Source: Karalla daura (lineage: Eukaryota; Chordata; Actinopteri; Chaetodontiformes; Leiognathidae). From it: 64,000 nucleotides of DNA. Positions 10,656 to 21,000 of the stretch are shown in pieces (the stretch's first letter is position 1; every line of letters begins with the position of its first letter). The notes under the pieces were generated by a model. The model did no database searches. It saw nothing but the letters and a program-made list of their open reading frames with translations, and was not told the origin of the DNA. The translations under genes were made by a program, and so were the position numbers. The DNA lies in NCBI GenBank assembly GCA_029224185.1, contig CM055191.1:21560452-21624451 (forward strand). Direction: 5' to 3'.

Positions 10656-13600
10656 ATGCATGTGGGCTTAAAAGTGGGCTGCGAGGGGGGGGGGGGAGGG
10701 AGGGGGAGGAGTGTGGGGGGTTCAGAATAGACTGCCCTGGAGGGGGTCCCCGTTAAGACAGGCGGGCCTTTCTCAGAGAGCTCACAGTACGTTCTACAGC
10801 CATGCAGCATCAGACACCAAACACTTGGGAGCCGGCAACACCAAACACCAAACAAACGCCCCCCTCCCCCCCCGACCGAATGACGGAGTGAGCGGAATGA
10901 GGAGGAGGAGGAGTCCCCCCCGCCCCCCCAAGCACGAAGGCGTCCTCACTACCCCAGTACCTGGCGCTAGCACTACATCCTGGACATTACGTCCTGGCAT
11001 AGCTTTCGCGTTAGCCCCTTTGGTCGGTTGGACCGGCTCCGTCATCCCGAAACCCTGACCCACTGGGGGGGGGGGGGGCGTCTTTGCCCGGGCATCCCGC
11101 TTTTTCCCCTCCTCGTCCTTCTGTTGTCACAGAACTACGAAAAGCCCCAACCCCACCCGCCGACACCGGCCGGACGGGGCCGCCGGGTTTTACCTCTGGA
11201 GGATCCGAGGCGGGACAGCGAGGAGCGCCGGAAGGACGGGTAGCCAAAGTAGCTGATGTCCTCCGAGAACATGGCATCGGCGTCGATGATCACGTTGGGG
11301 TGAGCCGAGTGGATGTCGGCGTCCAGCAGGGACATCAGGTCCTCTGTAACGGCACACAGACACAGGGCAATCCGCGAGGATGTTGGGGCCGGGGGGAATG
11401 ACGTTTCACTGGGAAAACCGGGGGAATCTTCCCCCCCCGACGGACCTCCGGGCAGGTAGGACTCGCTGGCCGTGTCGTCCCCGTCGTCCCCGTCCTCGTC
11501 GTCCCGGCTCAGCAGGTTGTTGACGGCCAGGTTGACGTCCAGGTTGGTCCTCTGGAGCTCCCTGATGATCACGCTCCTGGACTTCCCCTGAAGGACCACC
11601 TGGGCCTGAGGAAGAGGAGCCCGAAGTAGGAGCTGAAATCGGATCCCACACTCCGCTGACCGCACACGTTCCTCTTCAGAGAGGAAAAGGCGGAGAAGTA
11701 GACTGAATTTGTAGTGGGGGGGGGGGGGGGGGCGGGGGGGAGGTGAATACCTGCGTGATGAGCTCTTCGGGGATGACGGAGGCCGGGATGACGGGCTGGG
11801 GCTGGCTGCCCAGCAGGCCCGAGCCGCGGTCCCGGCCGGTGCGGATCACCCGGGTCTGCCGGCGGGAGTCGCGGGCGGCCGTGGACGACCTGCCCGACGC
11901 GCCGCCCCCGCCTCCGCCGCCGCTGCCGCCCCCTCCGCTCCCCCCGCCCCCGCCGCCGCCGCCTCCCGCGCCTCCTCCTCCTCCTCCTCCCCGCTCCGCC
12001 TCCGCTGCCGCCGCCTCCGCTGCCGCCGTTCACGCCGGAGCTCCACCGACTCCTGTCACACACAGCGCAAGGGCCCCGGGTCAGAAAGCGGCGGCCGGAG
12101 TCATCGCCTGGCTAACAACGCGCACACGGCTGGGGGACTGGGTGACTGGGGGTCTGGGGGACTGGGGGACTGGGTCTGGTGTCTGGGATCTGGGAACTGG
12201 GGGCTGGGGACTGTGGACTGGGGTCTGGAGTGTGGGGGCTGGAGTGTGGGGTCTGGGGTCTGGGGTCTGGGGACTGGGGACTGGGGACTGGGGACTGGAG
12301 TCTGGGGACTGGAGTCTGGGGCATGGGGACTGGGGACGGGGGTCTGGGGACTGGGGTCTGGGGACTGGAGTCTGGGGACTGGAGTCTGGGGACTGGGGTC
12401 TGGAGTGTGGGGGCTGGGGACTGTGGACTGGGGGCTGGGGACTGGGGGCTGGGGGCTGGGGACTAGAGTCTGGGGTCTGGGGTCTGGGGTCTGGGGTCTG
12501 GGGTCTGGGGTCTGGGGTCTGGGGTCTGGGGACTGGGGACTGGGGTCTGGGGTCTGGGGACTGGGGTCTGGGGACTGGGGACTGGGGACTGGGGGGGTGG
12601 GTAAGGCTCTCTGGGTGAGCGGCAGTTAATAGCTGGAAGATTTTGGAGACTGGAGCCCTTTGAATAAGAATTACATGTATGCATCGGGTCAAAAAAGAAA
12701 AAAGGCCGAGGGTGCAGCTTTTTCGTAGACACAGAAGAAGAACAACATTTGGTGGGCACATGATCTAAGACATTTGAACAGCAACCCTCCTCGGCCTCGA
12801 GTCCAGCCCTAGCGCGCTGCAGCGTCGGAGCGGGTGCTCGTCGCGCTGAGCTCGAGCAGGGCCGTTTGCCTCCGTCGACCCCTGCCAGAACTTACCCAAG
12901 GGTGTTGCCTGCCAGTCTGCCAAGTGTGTCAGAGCCAGACAGGAACCAGGGCGGATCACTAGTCCTGCCTGGCCTGGAGCTCCTTCCTGTCCCTGAACCA
13001 CTGCTCAACTTTGAACTGGAAACAAAAGATGGGAGATCAAGTTACAAACCCTACAGGCGTCCCCCGCACAGGACCAAGAGACCAAGAGTGTTTGATGACC
13101 TGGGTTCCTGGTTTTCTGTTTGTTTTCTTGTGCTCTATCATCGGAAACTGCGTGTAGCCCAGGTGGTGTGCTCGTGCCGTTAATCGCACCACTTGGTTCA
13201 GGATTGCGGTGGGAAAATGGGAGGGGCATGTTGGAGACCAGCATGGCAACACCCTTGGGAATCAGAATTGGCTGCAACTCGTTCCTCCGTCAAGACTTCC
13301 CTTTTAAAAGGCTCTTGGGGTTTTGGGGCTGCGACTGCTCTCTCCTATTTCGAGACTACTTGTGATAGGTAACGCCTTCCAAGTCCAAACCAAAAGGACT
13401 CTCTGCCGGAACATGCTTATCTGGTGCGTCCCGAGCAGAAAAAAAAAAAAAAAAAAAAAAAAAAAAGGTACCCTTTCCCAAAGCAGAGGAAACCGAGGCG
13501 CGAGGGCTAGCAGGAAATTAAGATTCGGTCACATTCGGTACGACACCGCAAACGGGGAGCAAAACGAAACGACACAAGTGGAACCCACTGCCTGCGTGGC

Positions 13601-16600
13601 CGCTACGTGTATCGGAGGGCGCTGGCCCGCAAACTCGCCCTCTTTTCAGCAGGCGGCCCCGCAGGGGCGCACGCCCACGCGTTACCAAAACGCGAAACCG
13701 TCGCCCTTTCTGCTTTTTTTTTTTGTCGTTCGCGAGTCTGCCGGGGTTCGGGGCCGGAAGCTCGCCTCGGAGGGGGGGGGTCTGGGAGGAATTCACCGTA
13801 CGTGCACGCCCGCAGCCGGCAACACGCACGCACACACGCACAGAGAAAAGAGAGAAACTAGTGCAGAGAAAGCGGATTGACCGCGAAGCCCACAACCAAC
13901 AGCGAGCGGCCGCAACGAGCACAAAGCACACAGGGGGGGCAGAGCATCCGGCCGCCCAGCTGCCCGCCGAAGGACAGTCTGGGAGGGCGCGTGCGATAAG
14001 GTGTGCGTGCGTGTGTGCGTGTGCGTGTGTGTGAGAGACAATGTCCGTTTCGCTGATGGAGATCTTCAGAGCACGGAGCCCTAGGGTTTCGCTCTACGAG
14101 TGATTCAGAGGCCTCAAACTTAGCGCCCTCCCCGGGAAAAAGAACAAGAAGAACGGGTGCCTCATTCTAATCGGTGACCGCCGTGGCTGGGCCGGGGGGG
14201 GGGGGGGGGGGGGGGGGGGGTGCATGCACGGCGCGTCCTGTACCGGACGGTGGCCGCGGGCGCCCGCCGGCCACGACACTCTCCAGCACAGAGCCAATCG
14301 GAAAGGGGTCGCTCACCCGTCGCCGCCGTCCGGCTTGCTGAGCTCCAGGCGGTCGGGCTGGACGGCGAAGCCGATCCTGCACACGCGTCCATCCTGGGGG
14401 AGGGGGAGAGAGAGAGCGAGCGGTCGACAGATGAGAATTCACACAGGGTTAGGGGGCGGCAAAGGAAAACGGGGTAAACAAGGGTGGGGGGGGGGGGGGG
14501 GCACTCTCGTCGGATGCTTCGTGTCGGGCCGAGAACGGAAATCTGGAGGCGTCGGAGCTGGCGCGGTGCCCTGTGCGGTTACCTCGAGGAGGAATCCGGC
14601 GTGGTTCGGACCAACGACGCACTGTTTCAGGGTGGCCTGCTCCAGCAGACTGAGGTGTGGATGACTGCATGGGGGGAAAAGAGGAGGGAGGGGGGAGGGG
14701 GGATGGGGGATGGGGGGGGCAGAGAGACAAATGAGAACGCAGGCGTCCATTTGTGAAAGCGGTGCGGCCAAGCGGCGGCGGCGGCCTACCTGTTGTAGCT
14801 GTACTTGTTGAGCTTCTCGGAAACCTCCCGGAGCCTGCCGAGGGGAACAGAGAGGGCGGCGTTAGAGCGGGGCCCGGGTACGGGAGGGGGGGGGGGCGCA
14901 TTTCGAGCGGCTGGCGCCTCGGAAGGTCGTCCCGCGACATTCCGCGCCCCATCTCAGGGAAAAACGACTGCCGGGCGAACCGGGGGCGCGGCATCGGCGA
15001 GGCATCTACGGCGGGCAGAGACAACGGCGCCCTCGTAGCGCAAACTCCGGGGTCGACGTCTCCGCCTCCGGCCCACACCATCGGATCGGTTTACACCCCC
15101 AGGGGAGTGCCAGACCACGAGACTCGTCCGGCGACGGCAGCGCCGGGGTCGAGCAACGGAGCGGGAACTGCCGGCGGCGGCGAAGGTCCGGCGGCCGACC
15201 GTGCGCGAGCCGGTCGCGGCAAACGGTACAAAGACCCCCATCGGGCCCCCGGAGACGCACGCGGCTGCTACGCTCTATACGAAGATCTTCAGGAAAACGG
15301 GATTCTCTCCGGTCACCGGATGTTTCCGACTTGAATCGACGGCCCCGTTTCGGAGGAGGTCGTTCGGCATTGATCTGCCGGTTTACGGTGTCCAAGCGGA
15401 AAATGAAAAGGATCCCCCCCCCCCCCCCCCAACCCCACCCCCAACCCTCCCACACACACACACACACACACACACGCACGCACACACATCACCTCGCCAC
15501 CCAAAACATCCCATCTCCCATCTGAACGCCATGGAGGACACCGACGCATCCCGCGGGGTCGTGCCAAGCCGGGAGTTATCGACGAGCGCCGCCATGCAAA
15601 GCTACGCTTGATCCTTGCGTCCTACCGGAAATGACCAGGAAAAAAACGGGTAAACGGACGTTCCCTTCCGCTCTCGCACGCCGACTCGCGCCCACACGCG
15701 CACAAATGGACGCCGACTGACGACGAAACCGGGAAGCAATGCGGCGCAGCATTTCGGTAACGACCCTAACCCCCTGGCCCGTTGGAACTCCTGAGGGGTT
15801 GTGCCCGTCCATCTTCGGACGTCCAACGTGTGCGCGGTCCGATGTCCATCTCCTCGTGGTTTGCGTGCAGAGTTGCGTTTCGATGCGTTTCGCCCGCACC
15901 TAGTCCGCCACTGAGGCGCGCGTCGTGATGAACGACCCAACTTAAAGGGGAAGGACCGCGCGACAAACGCCAACTGCCGGGTCTGGCCCGCGAGGCAATG
16001 GCATTTTCTGCATCCCACGGCGGAAAGGTCGTTTTCGTGGTCAACGATTGCGGCGTGATGGGGGGGTGGGTGGGGGGGGGGGGGGGCGGCTCCTCTTCGC
16101 ATCGGAGGTGCGGGCATTGGTCCGGGGGGGCTGCCCACAGAGCGCCAGATCGGACGTTCACCGGCCAGTCAGAGCGATGGCACTGGCGTAGCACCGTCGA
16201 GTCACCCCCCCCCCGTCCGGTCAAACGGCTCCCTGAGCCGCTCAGCGGAGGAAACCCGACCGGACGCTCCGTGCCAGGCGAGCGCCTCTAATGAGCCGGG
16301 CGGGACGGAGCCTTTCATTTCAGATGGAGGCACTTATCTGCTTTGACAACTGCAAGTTCCTTCATGGGGAAGAGAGAGCGAGAGGGAGAGAGAGGAGCCC
16401 CCCACCCCCCCACCCCACCCCACCTCCCCCTTAGCGGCACATGGTGACCGTGGCATGCAGTGGCATGCCTGCCTGGGGATGAAACAGTCGTGACCTCCTT
16501 AAGGAGCCTGGGGTCCACACCGCCAGGATGACTGAGCGGCACTCCCAATGGGAAGTCCTCCATCCCGCAACGGGCGACCGGTCGCCCGAGCCAGCCGCTC

Positions 16601-17926
16601 AACAAAGCTGGGTCAACGGCGCCGGCGACCTAAAAGAAAGGTGTTCTCACACACACACACACACATCCCAGCCCGTATCCAGTGCTTAATCTCAAGGTCA
16701 TTCTAAAAACACACTTCCCACCCTCCTTCATCTTGAAGTGGAACAGCTCATTAATCAGTTCAATCTCAAACGGGTGACGAAAGTAGGTTTACCATAAATC
16801 ACACGCACTCCTGCCATGGTGCGGGTCGCACACAGCGTCCGGGACCTTCGGGCAGAACTGCGACGGACTAACGATCCGCCCGGTCTCCACGAGGAAACCA
16901 ATTAAACGCGCTGCGAGGCGTGCCAGCGGCGTGTCAATACTAACAATTAGGGGTGCAAATGAACCGGGTGTGCGCAGGTGCCGTCCCCCCCCCACCCCCC
17001 ACCCCCCCGCCCTCCCCTTGATATCTGAGTGAATCCGGATGAATCCAGCCCCCGTCCACCGACACTTTCCCCACACGCCTGCCCTCGATCACTTATTAAG
17101 ACGGGATTGATGTGCACTGCGCCGTTGCTAGCCGCGCTCCCCCCGCCGCATATCGACGGCGCCTCAGCCCGTCGGGCGATTTCGGAGAACGGGCCGATCC
17201 GGCGTTCCGTTCTCGGGCGGCGGGGGGGACGCGGCCGGGCGTCCGCGGGCGCCGCGAGGCGAGGCGAGGCGGACGCCGACGGGACCCAAACATTTGGCTT
17301 CGTCGGGAGCGTGGCAGTCGAGGCATCGCCAGCTAGCGTTAGCGGCTAGCGCTCGGCTAGCTGACGTTAGCTGCCTCATTGATCACTCATTGATCGCCCG
17401 GACGGGTCGCCCGCAAAACAAACACTGACACATGTCAAAAGACCGCGGCGGCGACGGGTGCGCCCGGTCGCGTGTGCGTCCGCCGCCGCCGAGTTTTACG
17501 ACCTTTATTTCCCTCTCTTTTCCCCATCCCCCAACCCGCATTGTCTATCTCAACTTTGACTGCGAGCCAATCCTGGGAGAAGCAGCAGCAGCGGCGGCTA
17601 CAGCTAGCTTAGCTCCCCCTCCACAGCCTGCTAGCAACGGCTTAGCATCCGCGTTAGCCCCGAGCCTGTGTTTGGGTAGCTAACCAGGATTGTTCAAGAT
17701 GCCGGGGCCTTGTTTCGACCCCGGGAGGGTCGTTAAAAACCATCCAAACACCGGAGCGCACGCGTGACAATGTCACCGTCGTCCCGAAACGCGAACCCGA
17801 GCAATACGTGGCGCGGCCCGCGGCGAAACGCGGATTAAAACGCTTCTTTTCCACAACAAAATACCTGTCATTGAGCTGATCCTCGGTCCCGGGCAACGGG
17901 TGGACCACGAAGTGTATAGATGTCAT
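4001..17926 (-). CDS. ubr5: E3 ubiquitin-protein ligase UBR5, N-terminal half (partial, frame-broken)
   Basis: HECT-type N-degron E3 ligase acting in nucleus and cytoplasm. Coding exons, 5' to 3': 17865-17926, 14790-14834, 14583-14664, 14317-14393, 12896-13015, 11751-12052, 11446-11605, 11194-11343, 10147-10340, 9882-9999, 9674-9784, 8771-8926, 8563-8681, 8213-8404, 7937-8047, 7043-7156, 6775-6938, 6555-6665, 6300-6455, 5993-6190, 5683-5893, 5460-5586, 5193-5346, 4989-5084, 4760-4882, 4273-4369, 4001-4135 (cut by the gap). Nearly every boundary shows AG/GT. Translations match vertebrate UBR5 closely: MTSIHFVVHPLPGTEDQLND start, UBA domain, beta-propeller segments (ELLAVSSKGELYQWKW-like), and the beginning of the UBR zinc box (CCNDTCSFTW). 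The rest of the UBR box, MLLE and HECT domains lie outside. Many exons carry single-base indels (see findings); peptides remain conserved in shifting frames, so errors in the assembly are likelier than a pseudogene. Confidence 0.95.
4383..4678. repeat. (GA)n/(GACA)n microsatellite, ubr5 intron
   Basis: Almost 300 bp of gagaga interspersed with gacaga directly upstream (in ubr5 sense) of exon 26. Long ORFs on both strands here are low-complexity artefacts. Confidence 0.97.
7199..7490. repeat. (CT)n microsatellite, ubr5 intron
   Basis: Roughly 290 bp of tctctc broken by gtgtctct and ccctgtg, between ubr5 exons 15 and 16. The intron also holds (TCC)n at 7631-7655 and a poly-G run at 7726-7746. 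Confidence 0.96.
8937..9560. repeat. (CA)n/(GACA)n microsatellite block, ubr5 intron
   Basis: About 620 bp of acacac and cagacagagaca between ubr5 exons 11 and 12, followed by a run of about 31 C at 9627-9657 immediately before exon 11. Confidence 0.97.
10011..10081. repeat. (GA)n microsatellite, ubr5 intron
   Basis: A nearly pure 70-bp (GA) run directly beside ubr5 exon 10, forming the pyrimidine-rich stretch upstream of its 3' splice site on the minus strand. Confidence 0.95.
10341..11193 (-). other. ubr5 intron 8 (no further exon recognised)
   Basis: An 850-bp intron with short GA runs (10464-10502, 10620-10652) and C-rich patches. In mammals a small alternative exon encoding VLLLPL sits here; I could not place it. 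Joining exons 8 and 9 directly keeps the frame (S-S-R-E-R-D-S). Confidence 0.6.
11446..12052 (-). CDS. ubr5: ubr5 exons 6-7: expanded Gly/Arg/Ser tract and UBA domain
   Basis: Exon 6 (11751-12052) encodes SRWSSGV, a long GGN triplet tract (about 11888-12035), then SGRSSTAARDSRRQTRVIRT and PVIPASVIPEELITQ. Exon 7 (11446-11605) encodes AQVVLQGKSRSVIIREL through NLAVNNLLSRDDEDGDD, the ubiquitin-associated domain. The two ends of exon 6 lie in different frames (codon phase differs by one across the GGN tract). At 302 bp it is roughly 110 bp longer than I expect from human UBR5, all in the tract. Exon 7's donor is GTCCGT, a weak variant. Confidence 0.88.
12126..12600. repeat. G-rich minisatellite (ggggactgggg/gggtctg units), ubr5 intron
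   Basis: About 470 bp made of 7-bp units tctgggg and actgggg with occasional gctgggg, in ubr5 intron 5. The plus strand is densely G-rich, the transcribed ubr5 RNA C-rich. The frames are open only because 7-bp units rarely create stops. Confidence 0.96.
13016..14316 (-). other. ubr5 intron 4 with A28 and G-homopolymer tracts
   Basis: A 1.3-kb intron. It contains an A run of about 28 bases (13439-13466), a GT-rich stretch (14003-14035) and a poly-G run (14193-14220). I see no additional coding exon. Confidence 0.7.
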
Positions 17927-18000
17927 GGGGCCAATCCAAAATCACACGGAAGCGTGTGAAAGGTGTGGAAACTGTTGTTCTTTCTTTCACTGTGTATATG
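17090..18000 (-). promoter_or_regulatory. ubr5: CpG-rich ubr5 promoter and 5' leader
   Basis: The stretch is rich in CG dinucleotides, depleted of repeats, and flanks the ubr5 start codon. It holds several gctagc/ttagc-type repeats (17330-17370, 17600-17680). The exact start site is not visible. Confidence 0.5.
17865..17926 (-). CDS. ubr5: ubr5 first coding exon and start codon
   Basis: ATG at 17926-17924 opens MTSIHFVVHPLPGTEDQLND followed by the donor AG|GTAT at 17864-17863. The exon is 62 bp and its phase fits the next exon at 14790-14834 (LREVSEKLNKYSYN), which restores the vertebrate UBR5 N-terminus. The 3-kb first intron between them (14835-17864) holds no other gene that I can see; it is CpG-rich with C/G homopolymers and a short CA repeat. 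Confidence 0.93.
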
Positions 18001-21000
18001 TCGATTCATAGGAGTCGTTTAATGGCGAAAAGCCTCGAGTTTAGATCCCAGCCTCCTCACCCACATGCGGCCATCTTAGCTCTAGCAGGCTTCTCCTCTG
18101 TGTGTTGATTAGTGCTCATGTAACGGGCGCCCTGGTTGGACCGCGGGCCCCAGCGGCAGCGCTGTTACGCCGCCCCTGATTGGCCACGGCCTCCGAGGCT
18201 GCGATCATAAATACTACACTTTCACACTCCGAAGTCTTTGTTCTCGGCGAGTTCGGCCCGCGCGTCTCCGCGAGTTCGCAGTTTTTAGGCACACCTGCGG
18301 TCGTGCTCAGGTCGGTCCTGGTTCGGGCAAAGGCGAAGAAAAGGAGGCTTGGCACGGCCCGGTCACCCACGGGCACAAACAATGGGGTATCAAAATACAA
18401 GCCGGGCCGCTCAGCCAAGCCTGGCTCCCAAGCCTGCGAAGATTCTTCTCTTTCTTCCTGTGTAGTTTCAAACCAACGAGTCACGTTGCTACCGCCTCAC
18501 GTTGTATGTGTTGCATGTTCAAAATAGAAATAAGATACATAAAAGGTATCAACAAAGTTTGTCTATCCACCTACCTGCCTGTCTGTCGTCTGTCCCTCCA
18601 GTAAATGCACTAAGACAGCAGCATTTGTGACAATAGGTTGAGATGAATAGTCCCGTTGAAGTCAGTTATTAAATATTCAATCATCTGTATGGTTTTCAGG
18701 GTGTTGTAGGTGGTCATTGGGTGTTGGTCCTCACACCTAGAGACTGCGGTTATGGCAGGAACTCTGAGATGAGGCACTGTGAATCCATTTAAACAGTAAA
18801 AAGTCACACACTGCGTCTCTGCTAGAGGAATTCACTGTGCAAACATCACTGTGAGACGGAGCACGACTTAACATTATGTCACTGAATCTTCAGGGAACAA
18901 TGTGGTTATACTTGGAATACCATCAGCATCACTTGGGGAATGGAAAAAATCATGTGAGACCCTCAATTTAACACTGCTAATATTACACCCAAATTATTTT
19001 TAAGACTGCACCAACTCAGATCTGAGCTCTATAAAGGGAAGCAAACTGGTAAGTGGGTTCGTTTTGGGCTGCTTCCCATGGAAAACCTTGACTGTTTACA
19101 ATATTCTCACATCATTTAAACCCAGTGAAAAGATCTGAGCAGCAGCGGTGCAAACAGACACGTCGACTGAGAAATGTGGGATCAAGGTTAACCCAGTGTA
19201 AATCTGACTCGGGAGCAGTGCTTAATTCTTGGCCCGTGTCCTGGATGTAAGAGGGGGAACTGGCCTAGATATGGCAGACATGGAGGGGGGATCATCACAT
19301 AGCACGGATCAAAGGCACGCATCCAAGTTCTCAATTATGAGATAATGAGTCGTGGGTTTCTCTGTTGGACAAATGTTCAATACCAGTCTCCTTTAGTAAG
19401 GAAATCATTTCAAGAATAACATCTCAACATTTCTTAGTCAGTTCCAGGAGTAAAAGAAACAGCCAAAAAGACTTTACTCCAACATATTAATTCAGATGGA
19501 AATCAAAAGGGTATGCAGCTAATCTGGCTAATCACCAGACTAATCCAATAGAAGTTTTTGTCTTTTTACACCAGCAGGTGGCAGGGTTTACCTTTCATAA
19601 TGAGATCAGCTTTGGTCTCAGAAAGCCATACTAAACCAGTAAGTATTTAGCACTTTCCTGCCCCTCGCTGTCCATACACCAGAGTCCATGTGCGTGTATG
19701 GACATACACTGTATGACACACTGTAGCTATGTAGCTCCAAATCAATGTAACTGATTAGGATGGAGTATTATAACTGTGTCATTGCAACATATCCGTCATG
19801 AGTTGTCATGAATGACTGGATCCAAAGCTGAGAAGTTTCTGACTGAGGAAGCTATTGATACAATCCCAAGTGTAATGTGACACAGAAAGAACAGCACAGT
19901 ACCTTCAGTTCAACTGCAGCACGTTCCCACTGAGCAAAAGCACAAAGCAATGAATCCATTTGAGCCACACAAGTTGTAGTATCAGCTGATTATCCAGGCA
20001 AGAACAAAACAAATATATAATGTGCATGTCACATATATCTTTATTAAAACAGTCATGATTGCATTTTACTATTACAGGACAAAATATTTCAGTGTACCAT
20101 AATTGCCATTGGTCTGAGTGTTTCTAGTACATCACATGACATATGTTTTAAAAATATTGTTAGGATTATGAGTAATAACTCCAATGATAGCCACCACTGC
20201 TGATAACATTTATTTGAAGTTAAACTATACGTTTTCATTTAGCCTTCCTTTGTCCATAAAATAGCATGTCACAGATCCAACGGAGACAAAGGTTCAGGGC
20301 ATTTCTCAGTATTCAGTCGGCTCTGTGTCTATGGGGCCAGCCCAAGGCCCTGAAAAAAAAAGTTATCTTCCAAGAGTAAAATCAAACAAAACCTCAGACA
20401 TCTCTGTTGCTATTTTTAGGTATTGGGCACAGGGTTATCAAATGACCTCAGGTTTTGTTAAATTTGGGTACAAAGAACCAGAGCCACGAAACTGCACTGT
20501 CACCACCGCAGGGCTAGCGGGCTTGCGGATAAATGGGTAAATGTGCACAGATCATAATATTTGAAAGGGAATATATGCTGTACAATATGACCCACCCTCC
20601 ACATTCATTCAAAGTTTGGTGGACCAGCACCAGTTACTGTCAGTCAGCCCACAACCACAAGTTATTCCCAGGGAGGTAACACGATCACCGGTTGGAGAGT
20701 AAGACCTTCAAAATAACTCTTCTTAGTGCTCTCTGTGGCGTATCTTTACAGGTCCAGGGCAGGACTGACCATGATCTGCCTGTTAACACCAGCTCAGTCC
20801 AGGCCTTGGGCACAAACAGCCCGCTCCAAACATCCAGTCACAGATGCTGCTCTGCTCGAAGGGCATTATGCTGACCTACATGCACGCGTGGAATACACAG
20901 AGCACTTCTTTGGCAGATACAGTGCATGCTGAGATCCTGTTGTACTGGCCTGACTCGCCACTGAACCCCTGTTGAAAACTGGCTCGTATTGAGATACAGA

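Noticed and set aside
12081..12761. 226-codon Pro/Gln/Ser ORF and counterparts on the other strand
   Set aside because: Produced by the 7-bp G-rich minisatellite.
12866..13466. Retroposed gene with an A28 tail in a ubr5 intron
   Set aside because: Minus-strand translation of 12896-13015 is ubr5 exon 5 (SSKLSSGSGTGRSS, SDPPWFLSGSDTLGRLAGNT), and no target-site duplication flanks the A run.
4001..17926. Calling ubr5 a pseudogene
   Set aside because: Peptide conservation on both sides of each indel and intact splice sites argue for base-calling errors; left open in findings.
18180..18527. 115-codon ORF as a divergent gene at the ubr5 promoter
   Set aside because: It starts at TTG with no ATG, no splice sites and no recognisable domain.
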